Source: Chelativorans sp. Marseille-P2723 (GTDB lineage: Bacteria > Pseudomonadota > Alphaproteobacteria > Rhizobiales > Rhizobiaceae). From it: a stretch of DNA of 64,000 nt. The stretch's first letter is position 1. Each line of letters starts with the position of its first letter. The notes under the pieces were generated by a model. That model saw only the letters and a program-made list of their open reading frames with translations. It was not told the origin of the DNA and did no database searches. This document shows positions 8,147 through 18,069 of this stretch, in pieces. The stretch spans positions 744,001 through 808,000 of the forward strand of contig NZ_CADDWI010000008.1 of the NCBI RefSeq assembly GCF_902809845.1. Direction: 5' to 3'. The translations under genes and the position numbers were made by a program.

Positions 8147-8830
8147 GTGGAAAAAGAACCCGCAATCGTCATCGACGTCGTATCGGACGTCGTCTGCCCT
8201 TGGTGCTACCTTGGCAAGCGTTATCTGGAACGCGCACTTGAAAGCCTGCCAGAGCTGTCCAGATCTGTGCGCTGGCGGCCTTTCCAGCTCGATCCTTCGA
8301 TCCCGCGGGAAGGGCTGGAACGGGAGAGCTACATGCTCGCAAAATTTGGCAATCGTGAGCGGATCGATGCTGCCCATGAGCGTTTGCGCGAGCTTGGGGC
8401 GGCGGCAGGCATCCCCTTCGATTTTTCTGCGATCAGGATTGCGCCCAACACGCTTGACTCGCACCGGGTGATCCGCTGGGCCGGGACCCTCAGCGAGGAT
8501 GTGCAATCACGGCTCGTCTCCCGGCTTTTCGGCCTCTATTTTGAGGAAGGGGCGAATATAGGCGACCACGCCGTACTGTCTGATGCTGCGCGTCATGCAG
8601 GCATGGACGCCGACTCTGTTATGAAGCTCCTCGCCACCAATGCCGGCCGGACGGAGGTTGAGGCGGAGATTGCAGCGTCGAACCGCATGGGCATCACGGG
8701 GGTACCCTGCTTTCTCCTTGAAGGCCGCTATGTGCTGACAGGCGCCCAGCCGCCCGAGACGCTCGCCGATGCGGTTTCGAAGGTGGCAGAGGCCAAGGCG
8801 AAGGGCCTGCTCGACCAGAACGAGGCTTGA
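8147..8830 (+). CDS. FrnE-like DsbA-family oxidoreductase
   Basis: A 227-residue cytosolic thioredoxin-fold protein of the DsbA/FrnE (2-hydroxychromene-2-carboxylate isomerase-like) family. The active site CPWC sits near residue 18 in DVVCPWCYLG. The cis-proline loop appears as GITGVPCFLLEG near residue 180, and a helical insert lies between. No signal peptide is present. The GTG at 8147 is chosen because it is preceded by AGGGAGA at good spacing; upstream in-frame ATG codons lie inside the preceding gene. In FrnE relatives the protein acts as a disulfide isomerase linked to oxidative stress, but the substrate here is unknown. It is probably cotranscribed with the upstream binding protein. 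Confidence 0.87.
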   Translation: MEKEPAIVIDVVSDVVCPWCYLGKRYLERALESLPELSRSVRWRPFQLDPSIPREGLERESYMLAKFGNRERIDAAHERLRELGAAAGIPFDFSAIRIAPNTLDSHRVIRWAGTLSEDVQSRLVSRLFGLYFEEGANIGDHAVLSDAARHAGMDADSVMKLLATNAGRTEVEAEIAASNRMGITGVPCFLLEGRYVLTGAQPPETLADAVSKVAEAKAKGLLDQNEA

Positions 8831-8859
8831 TCCTGCGAAGGCACCTGGCTTGGCAGCAT

Positions 8860-8874
8860 GACGGCACCGCCGTC
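8860..8874. terminator. Short hairpin between frnE-like gene and mfd
   Basis: GACGGC-ACC-GCCGTC lies between the two convergent genes and is followed rightward by CCTTTAT. The stem is only 6 bases, so this is a weak call. Confidence 0.3.
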
Positions 8875-8877
8875 CCT

Positions 8878-11800
8878 TTATGCTGCCTGTCTTTCCGCAA
8901 GCCGTACCAGTTGCGTCATGATCACCGCTGCTCCGGAAAGGCGCTTCTCCGGCGTTGGCCAGTCGCGGATGAACACCACGCTCTGATCCGGCCTGATCTT
9001 GGCAAGCTGCCCCTGCTCGCCAATGAAGCGCACAAGGCCGGCTGGCTCGGGAAAAGCCTGGTTGCGGAAGTGGAGCACCACGCCCTTCGGACCAGCATCC
9101 AGCTTCTCCACATTCGCCCGGCGGCAAAGCGCCTTGATGAACACCACTTTCAGGAGGTGCTCCACCTCCACCGGCAGAGGGCCGAAGCGGTCGATCAGCT
9201 CCGCCCCAAAAGCGTCGATCTCTTCCGTTGTCGTCAACTCGCCAAGACGCCGGTAAAGGCCCAGGCGAAGCTGGAGATCAGGTACGTAGCTTTCCGGGAT
9301 CATGACGGCGGTGCCGACGGTGATCTGCGGCGACCAGCCGGTGTCTAGCGCCTCGCCTCCGCCGCGCAGTTCTGCGACCGCTTCTTCCAGCATCTGCTGG
9401 TAGAGCTCGTAACCCACTTCCCTGATATGCCCAGACTGCTCCTCTCCAAGAAGATTTCCCGCACCGCGAATGTCGAGATCATGACTTGCCAGCTGGAACC
9501 CCGCGCCCAGCGTATCCAGCGATTGCAGCACTTTAAGACGCCTTTCCGCCGTTGGCGTCAGCGTCTTGTTGGCCGGCAATGTGAAGAGCGCATAGGCCCG
9601 CACCTTGGAGCGGCCTACACGCCCGCGAAGCTGGTAAAGCTGCGCAAGCCCGAACATGTCTGCCCGATGCACGATCAGCGTGTTGGCCGTTGGTATATCC
9701 AGGCCCGATTCCACAATCGTGGTGGAAAGCAGTACATCATACTTGCCCTCATAGAAGGCATTCATGATGTCGTCGAGCTCGCCCGCCGGAAGCTGCCCGT
9801 GGGCCGTAGCCACCTTCAGCTCCGGGACTTCCTGGGCCAGGAACTCCTTCACCTCTTCCAGGTCGGAAACACGCGGTACGACGTAAAAGCTTTGGCCGCC
9901 GCGATAGCGTTCGCGCAGCAGCGTCTCGCGGATCACCAGCGGGTCGAACGGTGAGATGAACGTCCGTACCGCGAGCCTGTCGACCGGCGGCGTAGCAATC
10001 AATGACAATTCGCGCACGCCCGTTAGCGCCAGTTGCAATGTGCGGGGAATGGGCGTTGCCGAGAGCGTGAGCACATGCACGTCCGACTTCAGTTCCTTCA
10101 GCCGCTCCTTGTGCTTTACGCCGAAATGCTGCTCCTCGTCGATGATCAGCAGTCCCAAATTCTTGAACGTAACGGAGTTGCCCAGAAGCGCATGGGTGCC
10201 AATGACGATATCCACCGTACCCTCAGCTATCCCCCTCTTTGTCTGCGCGAGTTCCTTGGAGCCGACGAGGCGCGAGGCTTGGCGCACCGATATAGGCAGG
10301 CCCATGAAACGCTCGCGGAAGGTCTTGAAGTGCTGGCGTGCGAGCAGCGTCGTGGGCACCACCACGGCAACCTGAACACCCTCCATGGCGGCGATAAAGG
10401 CAGCCCTTAAGGCAACCTCGGTCTTCCCAAACCCGACGTCACCACAGACGAGACGGTCCATGGGACGGCCGGAGGTGAGATCTTCGATCACTGCCTCAAT
10501 AGCGTTTTGCTGGTCATCCGTCTCGTCATAAGGAAAACGGGCCGCAAACTCGCCATAAAGGCCTTCGGGCGGTGCAAGCTTGGCCGCAGGACGCATCTGT
10601 CTTTCGGCCGCAAGCTTGATCAGGTCGCCCGCCATCTCAAGCAGCCGCTTCTTAAGCTTCGCCTTGCGCGACTGCCAGGCAACGCCTCCGAGCTTGTCGA
10701 GCACCGCTTCCGCGGCATCGGAGCCGTAGCGGGAAAGAAGCTCGATATTCTCAACCGGCAGGAACAGCCGGTCGTCGCCTGCGTAGCGGATCTCCAGACA
10801 CTCGTGCGGCGCTCCTACGGCCTCAATGGACTTGAGCCCCACGAAGCGGCCAATGCCATGATCAGCATGGACGACGATATCCCCGGCAGAAAGTGCATTT
10901 ACTTCCGAAATAAAATCAGAGGCTTTGCGCCTTCTCTTCGTGCGCCGGATCAGGCGGTCGCCCAGAATGTCCTGCTCAGCGACGACGGTGAATGAAGCCG
11001 TCTCGAAACCAGCTTCGAGCGGCAGAACGCCGAGCCCGGCCTTACCTTTAGGCAGCCTCTCAAGATCGGCAAGGCTTTCCACCCGTTGAAAGCCCTCAAG
11101 CCCATGCTCGGCCAGGATCTGGCCGAGCCGCTCGGTCGATCCCTGGCTCCAGCCGGCAACCAGCACCTTCTTACCCTCCGCCCTCAGCGTGCCGATATGC
11201 CTTGCCACATGCTCGAAGACATTCGCCTTCGGATCTGCTCTTTCCTCGGCAAAGCTGCGTCCTCCCTGCGCGCCAGCATGGGCGACCTCTTTGGCGCTCT
11301 CCCCCGGGGTGGCGAAGGGCGTGAAGCGAAAGAAGTGCCGACCTTCCGCAGCCTCCGAGACCTCTTCAGGGCTTAGGTAAAGCCGCTGCGGCTCGACGGG
11401 CTTGTAGGGTACCGCCTCGCCGATACCCGCTCCTTCGGAAGCCTGCCGCATGCGCGCTTCGTAATGATCGGTGATCAGCGCGAATCTCTCACGGATAGCT
11501 TCATGAGCCAGATGATCGAGCACCAGAGGCGCATCGGGCAGATAGTCGAACACCGTCTCCAGCCGGTCATAAAACAGCGGCAGCCAGTGCTCCATGCCCG
11601 CAAAACGCCGTCCTTCGGAAACCGCCGCATAAAGAGCGTCGTCACGAGACGGCGCTCCGAAAGCCTCGATATAATTGCGGCGGAAGCGGCTGATCGTTTC
11701 AGGCGTTAGCGACACCTCGCTCATCGCTTGAAGCGAAATCTCGTTCTGTTGTCCGGTCGTACGCTGCGTCGCCACGTCGAAGGCGCGAATCGATTCCAGC

Positions 11801-12387
11801 GTATCGCCAAAGAAATCAAGACGCACGGCCTCCTCCCAGCCGGGAGCGAAGAGATCGAGAATGCCACCGCGCACAGCATATTGCCCGATGTCGCGCACAG
11901 TGGGGACGCGCTCGAAGCCGCTCTTTTCCAACCGCGCCGTAAGTTCTTCCATATCCACCTGGTTGCCAGGCCGTGCACGGAAGCCCTGCGCGGCAATACT
12001 GGATGCAGGCGGCATGCGCTGGATGAGCGCATTGGCACTGACCAGCACAAGGGCCCTGTGCGGGTTTTTCTGGAGCGCAGCCATGGCGGCAAGCGCATCC
12101 AGACGTCGAGCCGCCGCGTCCGCTCCGGGCGAGACACGGTCATAGGGCAGGCAGTCCCAGGCGGGCAGTTCCAGAAGCGGAAGGCCGGGCGCAGCAAAGC
12201 GCAGAACGTCTCCAATCAGCGGAAGACGCTGGCCATCGCGCACCACGAAAATCATGGGCCCATCAGGCGCGATTTCGGAAGAAAGCTGCGCCAGGGCAAA
12301 AGCTTCGTAGCCATCGGCAACGCCGTCGACAATCACCGACCGCTTCCGGTTACCAGCAAGGCCGGTAGTCTTGATCAGTTTATTCAT
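8878..12387 (-). CDS. mfd: Transcription-repair coupling factor
   Basis: A 1169-residue ATPase that removes RNA polymerase stalled at DNA lesions and recruits UvrA. The order of domains is standard: an N-terminal UvrB-like module (LPLLELPAWDCLPYDRVSP), the RNA-polymerase-interacting domain (DIVVHADHGIGRFVGL), then the RecG-like translocase with Walker A GDVGFGKTE, the DEEQ box in IIDEEQHFGVKHKE and motif III TLSATPIPRTL. The TRG motif region QLRGRVGRSKVRAYAL follows, and the C-terminal inhibitory domain is last. The frame opens 18 codons earlier, but the ATG at 12387 gives the family N-terminus and lies 13 bases after the sdhE stop. sdhE-mfd form an operon divergent from recG. Confidence 0.96.
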   Translation of the reverse strand: MNKLIKTTGLAGNRKRSVIVDGVADGYEAFALAQLSSEIAPDGPMIFVVRDGQRLPLIGDVLRFAAPGLPLLELPAWDCLPYDRVSPGADAAARRLDALAAMAALQKNPHRALVLVSANALIQRMPPASSIAAQGFRARPGNQVDMEELTARLEKSGFERVPTVRDIGQYAVRGGILDLFAPGWEEAVRLDFFGDTLESIRAFDVATQRTTGQQNEISLQAMSEVSLTPETISRFRRNYIEAFGAPSRDDALYAAVSEGRRFAGMEHWLPLFYDRLETVFDYLPDAPLVLDHLAHEAIRERFALITDHYEARMRQASEGAGIGEAVPYKPVEPQRLYLSPEEVSEAAEGRHFFRFTPFATPGESAKEVAHAGAQGGRSFAEERADPKANVFEHVARHIGTLRAEGKKVLVAGWSQGSTERLGQILAEHGLEGFQRVESLADLERLPKGKAGLGVLPLEAGFETASFTVVAEQDILGDRLIRRTKRRRKASDFISEVNALSAGDIVVHADHGIGRFVGLKSIEAVGAPHECLEIRYAGDDRLFLPVENIELLSRYGSDAAEAVLDKLGGVAWQSRKAKLKKRLLEMAGDLIKLAAERQMRPAAKLAPPEGLYGEFAARFPYDETDDQQNAIEAVIEDLTSGRPMDRLVCGDVGFGKTEVALRAAFIAAMEGVQVAVVVPTTLLARQHFKTFRERFMGLPISVRQASRLVGSKELAQTKRGIAEGTVDIVIGTHALLGNSVTFKNLGLLIIDEEQHFGVKHKERLKELKSDVHVLTLSATPIPRTLQLALTGVRELSLIATPPVDRLAVRTFISPFDPLVIRETLLRERYRGGQSFYVVPRVSDLEEVKEFLAQEVPELKVATAHGQLPAGELDDIMNAFYEGKYDVLLSTTIVESGLDIPTANTLIVHRADMFGLAQLYQLRGRVGRSKVRAYALFTLPANKTLTPTAERRLKVLQSLDTLGAGFQLASHDLDIRGAGNLLGEEQSGHIREVGYELYQQMLEEAVAELRGGGEALDTGWSPQITVGTAVMIPESYVPDLQLRLGLYRRLGELTTTEEIDAFGAELIDRFGPLPVEVEHLLKVVFIKALCRRANVEKLDAGPKGVVLHFRNQAFPEPAGLVRFIGEQGQLAKIRPDQSVVFIRDWPTPEKRLSGAAVIMTQLVRLAERQAA

Positions 12388-12400
12388 GACAGTCGTTGTG

Positions 12401-12688
12401 TCAGACAGCACTTGTCCTGCAAGTCGCCCGAATGCGTTCAAAAAGGGGCGTATCGTGCGGCGGCTTCACAGTTGCCTCACCTGTTATCCATGAAAGAAGC
12501 GTCACATCCGGCACTTCCAGCAATGCCTCGAAGGCAGCAAGCTCTTCTTCCGTAAGCGAGTCGAGGTAAGTATCTGCAAAGCCGCCCAAGACAAGATCCA
12601 TCTCGCGCATGCCGCGGCGCCAGGCTCTGATGAGCGAGCGGCGCCTGCGCGGAGCGAGATCGGCGCTGGAGCGTGTGGTTCCGGTCAT
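12401..12688 (-). CDS. sdhE: Succinate dehydrogenase assembly factor SdhE (DUF339)
   Basis: A 95-residue cytosolic protein that helps insert covalent FAD into the succinate dehydrogenase flavoprotein. The family motif RGMREMD is present (RRGMREMDLVLGGFAD, about residues 25-40), followed by the acidic helix LTEEELAAFEALLEVPD and then DVTLLSWITGE, as expected for the five-helix fold. The frame extends 29 codons upstream, but the ATG at 12688 has AAAGG eight bases before it and gives normal length. It lies 13 bases before mfd and divergently from recG. Confidence 0.9.
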   Translation of the reverse strand: MTGTTRSSADLAPRRRRSLIRAWRRGMREMDLVLGGFADTYLDSLTEEELAAFEALLEVPDVTLLSWITGEATVKPPHDTPLFERIRATCRTSAV

Positions 12689-12792
12689 TTTGGTGCCTTT
12701 CACGATGAGAAAGCGCATATAGCGTCTCGTAACCAGAATGTCAGCCTGTGCGGAGGATTTCCTCCGCCGCTTCATCCATCTAAGTTGCCGTC

Positions 12793-14901
12793 ATGCGTCC
12801 TTCAGTCCTTGATCCCCTTTTTGCACCTGCAACTACGCTGGAAGGCATCGGTACTCGGCTCGCCGGCTTGATCTCCAATGTCGTTCCCGCAGACCTCACT
12901 GGCCGCCCGCTTCGCGTGCGCGATCTTCTGTTTGTGCTTCCTCACGCGCTGATCGACCGGAGCAACCGGCCCGGCGTTGCGCGTGCTCCGCAAGGCGCAA
13001 TCGTCACTCTCTCGCTCACCGTCGCCGGTCATCAACCCGCACCGCGCGGCCGCAAGAATGTTCCATACCGCGTATTCGCTTTTGATGAGACGGGGGAGAT
13101 CGCGCTTACCTTCTTCCACGCGCAGGCTGCTTACTTGGAGAAGGTGCTGCCGATCGGGGCGAAGGTACTGGTTTCCGGCCGAATGGACTGGTTCAACGGC
13201 CGGCCCTCCATGGTACATCCCGATCATATAGTTCCTGCCTCGGATGCTGCCTCGCTTCCCTCCTTCGAGCCGGTTTATCCGCTAACCGCAGGGCTTTCGC
13301 CAAAGGTTCTGCGAAGGGCTATCAGCCATGCAGTGGCACGCCTTCCAGAGCTGCCTGAATGGCAGGACGAAAGCTTGCGAGCCAAACTCGATATGCCCTC
13401 CTTCAAAAACGCGCTCCAGCGCCTTCACGATCCGCAATGCGCCCAGGATGTTTCTCCCGAAGGAAAGTGGTGGCGGCGCGTTGCCTATGACGAGTTTCTG
13501 GCAAGTCAGCTTTCGCTCGCCCTTGTGCGGGCGCGCACCCGCCGGCTTGCCGGAAGGCCGCTTCTGGGTGACGGAACCCTTGCCGCCCGCATCAGGGCTG
13601 CACTGCCTTACAGACTCACGCCCTCGCAGGAGCAGGCGGTGGCCGACATCTTTGCCGATCTTGGCCGGGAAGAACGCATGCTGCGCATGCTGCAAGGCGA
13701 TGTCGGCGCAGGCAAGACAGTGGTGGCGCTCATGGCCATGGCCCGCGCGGCCGAAGCTGGGGGGCAATCTGCCCTCATGGCACCGACGGAACTTCTTGCC
13801 CGCCAGCACCTGGCAACCATCGCCCCCTTGGCTGAGGCAGCAGGCCTCAAGGCCGCCCTTCTGACCGGTCGCGAAAAGAGCCGCGAGCGCCAGGCCGTTC
13901 TCGAAGGTATCGCCTCAAGCGAGATCGCTTTCGTTGTTGGAACCCATGCGCTTTTCCAGGAACAGGTGCGCTTCCGCGACCTGGTGCTTACGGTCATAGA
14001 CGAGCAGCACCGTTTCGGCGTGCACCAGCGCCTTGCCCTCAGCGCCAAGGGAGCTGCCCCGGACATGCTGGTGATGACGGCAACGCCGATCCCGCGCACT
14101 CTGGTGCTGTCCGCCTTCGGCGACATGGATGTCTCCCGCCTTACAGAGAAGCCGGCCGGCCGCAAGCCAATCCGCACAGTCACCATGCCGGCGGAGCGCC
14201 AGGGGGAACTGATCGAAAGGCTGAAGGGCGCGATTGCGGAGGGCCAGAAGGTTTACTGGATTTGCCCGCTCGTGGAGGAATCGGAAGAACTGGACGTTAC
14301 CTCCGCGGAAGATCGGGCCGCTGCGTTGAAACAGGTCCTGGGCGGAAAGGTCGGGCTTGTTCACGGGCGCATGGCAGCGCGCGAGAAGGATGAGGCCATG
14401 AGCGCCTTCCGTTCAGGAGAGACCCGTCTTCTCGTCGGCACCACCGTAGTGGAGGTGGGAGTCGACGTGCCCGATGCCACCATCATCGTCATCGAGCACG
14501 CCGAGCGCTTCGGGCTTGCACAGCTTCACCAACTCAGGGGCCGTGTGGGGCGCGGGGATAGGCCCTCTTCCTGCGTCCTTCTCTACAAGCCGCCCCTGAA
14601 TGATATGGCAAAGCGCAGGCTTGCGGTGCTGCGTGAGACGGAAGACGGATTCCTGATCGCTGAGGAAGATTTGAGGCTGCGCGGCGAAGGAGACCTTCTC
14701 GGCACGCGCCAATCCGGCACGCCAGGCTTCCAAGTGGCAAGGTTGGAGTTCCACGCCGATCTTCTAGCGACCGCGCGAGACGACGCGCGGCTCATCCTCG
14801 CCCGCGATCCGGAGCTTGCTTCCCCACGCGGCGAGGCGCTGCGGCTCCTGCTTTATCTTTTCGGCAGGGACGAGGCGGTGCGCCTTCTACGCGCCGGATG
14901 A
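12793..14901 (+). CDS. recG: ATP-dependent DNA helicase RecG
   Basis: A 702-residue helicase that remodels stalled replication forks and branched recombination intermediates. The N-terminal wedge/OB-fold region spans about residues 50-160 (VPYRVFAFDETGEIALTFF). The motor domains carry Walker A GDVGAGKTVVALMAM near residue 305, the DEQH box (VIDEQHRFGVHQR) and motif III MTATPIPRTL. The C-terminal helicase half has VGTTVVEVGVDVPDA and QLHQLRGRVGRG. Length is typical. The divergent arrangement with sdhE-mfd implies promoters in the ~100 bases before the ATG at 12793. Confidence 0.96.
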   Translation: MRPSVLDPLFAPATTLEGIGTRLAGLISNVVPADLTGRPLRVRDLLFVLPHALIDRSNRPGVARAPQGAIVTLSLTVAGHQPAPRGRKNVPYRVFAFDETGEIALTFFHAQAAYLEKVLPIGAKVLVSGRMDWFNGRPSMVHPDHIVPASDAASLPSFEPVYPLTAGLSPKVLRRAISHAVARLPELPEWQDESLRAKLDMPSFKNALQRLHDPQCAQDVSPEGKWWRRVAYDEFLASQLSLALVRARTRRLAGRPLLGDGTLAARIRAALPYRLTPSQEQAVADIFADLGREERMLRMLQGDVGAGKTVVALMAMARAAEAGGQSALMAPTELLARQHLATIAPLAEAAGLKAALLTGREKSRERQAVLEGIASSEIAFVVGTHALFQEQVRFRDLVLTVIDEQHRFGVHQRLALSAKGAAPDMLVMTATPIPRTLVLSAFGDMDVSRLTEKPAGRKPIRTVTMPAERQGELIERLKGAIAEGQKVYWICPLVEESEELDVTSAEDRAAALKQVLGGKVGLVHGRMAAREKDEAMSAFRSGETRLLVGTTVVEVGVDVPDATIIVIEHAERFGLAQLHQLRGRVGRGDRPSSCVLLYKPPLNDMAKRRLAVLRETEDGFLIAEEDLRLRGEGDLLGTRQSGTPGFQVARLEFHADLLATARDDARLILARDPELASPRGEALRLLLYLFGRDEAVRLLRAG

Positions 14902-14939
14902 CGTTCCTGCATGCAGCTTCGCAGCTAGCCGCCAGATCG

Positions 14940-16763
14940 CTACTCCACCGTCACGGATTTTGCCAGGTTGCGGGGTTGATCGACGTCCGTCCCCATCACG
15001 ACAGCCGTGTGATAGGCTAACATCTGAATCGGAAGCGCATAGACGATCGGCGCAATGAACTCCGGCATCGTTGGCATCACAATGGTCTCGGCGCCATCTA
15101 GGGCAGCGCCGGCCGCGCCTTCCTCATCGGTAATGAGAATGATGCGCCCTCCCCGCGCCGCGACCTCCTGCATGTTGGAGACAGTTTTCTCGAAGATACG
15201 ATCATGCGGGGCGATAACAATCACCGGCATGGTTTCGTCGATGAGCGCGATCGGGCCGTGCTTCAACTCGCCCGCGGCATAACCTTCAGCATGGATATAG
15301 GAGATTTCCTTGAGCTTGAGCGCTCCTTCCAGCGCCAATGGATAACTGGTGTCACGGCCCAGATAGAGCACATGACGCACCTGGGAAAGCTCCCGCGCAA
15401 TTTTCTCGATCCGCTCTTCCAGCCGCAGAGCCTGGCTTGCATAGCGCGGCGCTTCCGAAAGCGAGCGAACCATCGCGCGCGCCTCATCCTGCGTAAGCGT
15501 TCCGCGCTCAAGACCTGCGCGCACAGCAAGCGAGGCAAAAATCGAAAGCTGGCATGTGAAAGCCTTTGTGGACGCGACCCCGATTTCCGGCCCGGCAAGC
15601 GTCGGGAAGATGCCGTCGCTCTCGCGCGCTATCGTAGAATCGCGCACATTCACGATGGAAGCGATGGGCACGCCTTCAGCACGGCAATAGCGAAGTGAAG
15701 CAAGCGTGTCGGCTGTCTCGCCCGACTGGGAGACAAAGAGCGCGGCCGAAGCGTTTGATAAGGGCATCTCGCGGTACCGGAACTCCGAAGCTATGTCGAT
15801 GTCCACGGGGATGCGCGCATAGCGCTCCAGCCAGTACTTGCCGATGAGGCCAGCAAGGTATGCCGTGCCGCAGGCAGAGATTGCGAGCCGGTCTATCTCT
15901 GCAAAGTTGAAGGGTGTCTCAAAGGGCTTCACGCTGCCATTCGTAAAATCGAGATAGTGTGCCAGTGTATGCGCGATAACCTCCGGCTGCTCATGAATTT
16001 CCTTTTCCATGAAGTGCCGGTGATTTCCCTTGTCAACAAGGAAGCTCGTCCCCACCGATTGCTGCTGCTGCCGCTGGACCGTCCGTCCCTCCATGTCGAA
16101 GATCTCTGCACCGGAGCGCCGCACCACCGTCCAATCTCCGTCTTCCAGATAGGTAATGGCCTCTGTGAAGGGAGCTAGCGCGATGGCGTCGGAGCCAAGA
16201 TACATCTCGCCTTCACCATGGCCGATCGCAAGCGGCGGGCCGTTTCGGGCTCCTACGATAAGATCCTCGTCACCGCGAAACAGCAGGGCGAGGGCAAAAG
16301 CCCCTTGTAGCCGCTTCAGCGCAGCAAAGGCGGCATCCTTTGGCGCGGCTCCCCGCATCAATTCGCGCGCTATCAGATGCGCGACGACCTCCGTATCGGT
16401 CTGAGAGGCAAAGACGAAGCCATCGGCCACCAGCTCGGCGCGCAATTCGGAAAAGTTCTCAATGATGCCGTTATGGACGATCGCCACATTTTCCGAGAAG
16501 TGCGGATGCGCATTCACCTCGTTGGGCACGCCGTGCGTGGCCCAACGGGTATGACCAATACCGATCAGGCCGCCCAGCGGCTCCTCGGCCAGCTTCCTTT
16601 CCAGATTGATGAGCTTGCCCTCGGCGCGCCTGCGCGCCAGCCTACCGTCCTCGATGGTGGCGACACCCGCTGAGTCATAACCGCGATATTCAAGCCGCTT
16701 CAAGGCATCGACGATCAAAGGTGCAACTGGGTTATGCCCTACAATGCCGACGATTCCGCACAT
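14940..16763 (-). CDS. glmS: Glutamine--fructose-6-phosphate aminotransferase (isomerizing)
   Basis: A 607-residue cytosolic enzyme that makes glucosamine-6-phosphate for peptidoglycan and lipopolysaccharide. The N-terminal class II glutaminase domain begins MCGIVGIVG with Cys1 as nucleophile after Met removal. The glutamine site is seen in GHTRWATHG and HNGIIENF. Two SIS sugar-isomerase domains follow, with ACGTAYLAGLIGKYWLE, SQSGETADTLASL and the C-terminal PRNLAKSVTVE. Length is as expected. The ATG at 16763 has GGAGAGGG upstream. No ribozyme-like element is visible ahead of it; glmS ribozymes are known from Firmicutes. The usual glmU neighbour is absent here. Confidence 0.96.
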   Translation of the reverse strand: MCGIVGIVGHNPVAPLIVDALKRLEYRGYDSAGVATIEDGRLARRRAEGKLINLERKLAEEPLGGLIGIGHTRWATHGVPNEVNAHPHFSENVAIVHNGIIENFSELRAELVADGFVFASQTDTEVVAHLIARELMRGAAPKDAAFAALKRLQGAFALALLFRGDEDLIVGARNGPPLAIGHGEGEMYLGSDAIALAPFTEAITYLEDGDWTVVRRSGAEIFDMEGRTVQRQQQQSVGTSFLVDKGNHRHFMEKEIHEQPEVIAHTLAHYLDFTNGSVKPFETPFNFAEIDRLAISACGTAYLAGLIGKYWLERYARIPVDIDIASEFRYREMPLSNASAALFVSQSGETADTLASLRYCRAEGVPIASIVNVRDSTIARESDGIFPTLAGPEIGVASTKAFTCQLSIFASLAVRAGLERGTLTQDEARAMVRSLSEAPRYASQALRLEERIEKIARELSQVRHVLYLGRDTSYPLALEGALKLKEISYIHAEGYAAGELKHGPIALIDETMPVIVIAPHDRIFEKTVSNMQEVAARGGRIILITDEEGAAGAALDGAETIVMPTMPEFIAPIVYALPIQMLAYHTAVVMGTDVDQPRNLAKSVTVE

Positions 16764-16937
16764 AACACCCTCTCCGGTTGAGACTTCTTAAAACAAAACC
16801 GGTCCGATGCGGGGGCAAGAACCTGCTGGTCCGCGCGGGCCAGCATCATCTATACCGCCTAATCGGCGCGCAGGCACTTCACAAATGCGGAAGTGGCCGC
16901 GCGACGGCAGGTCGCTGCGGCCCGGCAGACCGTTGCT

Positions 16938-18069
16938 CTAGTCGATATCAGCCACCTCGACCCCCGCGCTGCCCTCCACGCGCTGGGAAAGCGATGCCTT
17001 CATGAACTCGTCCAGATCGCCGTCCAGAACGTCCTGGGGGCTTGGGTTCTCCACCGCCGTGCGCAAGTCCTTCACCAACTGGTAGGGTTGCAGCACGTAG
17101 GAGCGGATCTGGTGTCCCCAGCCAATGTCCCCCTTGGTAGCTTCATTGGCATTTGCCGCTTCCTCACGCCTCTGCAACTCAAGTTCGTAAAGCCTGGCGC
17201 GCAACATCTCCCATGCCTTTGCCCTGTTCTTGTGCTGAGAGCGTTCCTGTTGGCACGCAACCGCGATGCCTGTTGGCAAGTGGGTGATGCGCACTGCGGA
17301 GTCGGTGGTGTTGACGTGCTGGCCGCCTGCTCCGGAAGACCGGTAAGTATCTATGCGAACATCGGACTCGGGAATGTCTATCTCGATCGAGTCATCGATC
17401 ACCGGATAAACCCAGACGCTTGCGAAGGAGGTGTGCCTTCTTGCGTTGCTATCGAAAGGAGAGATGCGCACCAGCCGGTGCACGCCCGATTCCGTCTTCA
17501 GCCAGCCATAGGCATTCTGCCCCTTGATGAGGATGGTCGCCGATTTGATACCTGCTTCCTCACCGTCATGCATCTCCAGCACTTCGACCTTCATCCCCCG
17601 CCGCTCGGCCCAGCGCGTATACATGCGCAGCAGCATCGAGGCCCAGTCCTGGCTCTCGGTACCGCCAGCGCCGGCGTGGATTTCCAGATAGCTATCGTTC
17701 GCGTCCGCCTCGCCCGAAAGCAACATCTCCACCTGCCGCGACGCAATCTCGCCACGAAGGTTGCGGATCGCGCTCTCGGCTTCTTTGACGATCTGCTCTT
17801 CACCTTCTTCTTCGCCAAGCGCGATGAGTTCGATGTTGTCCTCAAGGGTCTGGACGAAACCGTTTACCGCGTTGATGCTGTCTTCCAGCGTTTGGCGTTC
17901 CCGCATCAGCTTCTGCGCCTCCTGCGGGTTTTCCCACAGGTCCGCATCCTCTGCACGCGCGTTCAGATAGTCGAGACGTTTTACTGCCTCATCCCAGTCA
18001 AAGATACCTCCTCAGCAGGCTTATGGCCTGCCTGATTTCATCGACCAAAGACGCGGTTTCCGTACGCAT
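16938..18069 (-). CDS. prfB: Peptide chain release factor 2, expressed by +1 programmed frameshift
   Basis: RF2 terminates translation at UGA and UAA. The gene is in two frames: 18069-18001 (23 codons, ATG start) then, after skipping the T at 18000, 17999-16938, giving 376 residues. The shift site on the minus strand is AGGAGG-TAT-CTT-TGA-C (17997-18012), nearly identical to the E. coli RF2 site: an internal Shine-Dalgarno three bases before CUU and a UGA in frame. When RF2 is scarce the ribosome slips and makes more. Anticodon-like SPF falls at about residues 203-205 and GGQ at 248-250, the usual positions. Gene finders that ignore the shift would start wrongly at 17906. It is downstream of amiC-mrcA, as in many alphaproteobacteria. 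Confidence 0.96.
17997..18012 (-). promoter_or_regulatory. RF2 programmed +1 frameshift signal
   Basis: Minus-strand AGGAGGTATCTTTGAC: an internal Shine-Dalgarno-like hexamer, three spacer bases, slippery CUU and an in-frame UGA followed by C. This is the autoregulatory recoding signal of prfB. The downstream frame resumes as [14 protein letters not shown], the conserved RF2 N-terminal sequence. Confidence 0.95.

Noticed and set aside
16764-16937. glmS ribozyme before glmS
   Set aside because: The space is short and lacks the ribozyme's conserved elements; such ribozymes are known from Gram-positive bacteria.
16893-18035. 380-codon rightward frame opposite prfB
   Set aside because: Shadow of RF2; the minus strand has GGQ, SPF and the recoding site.
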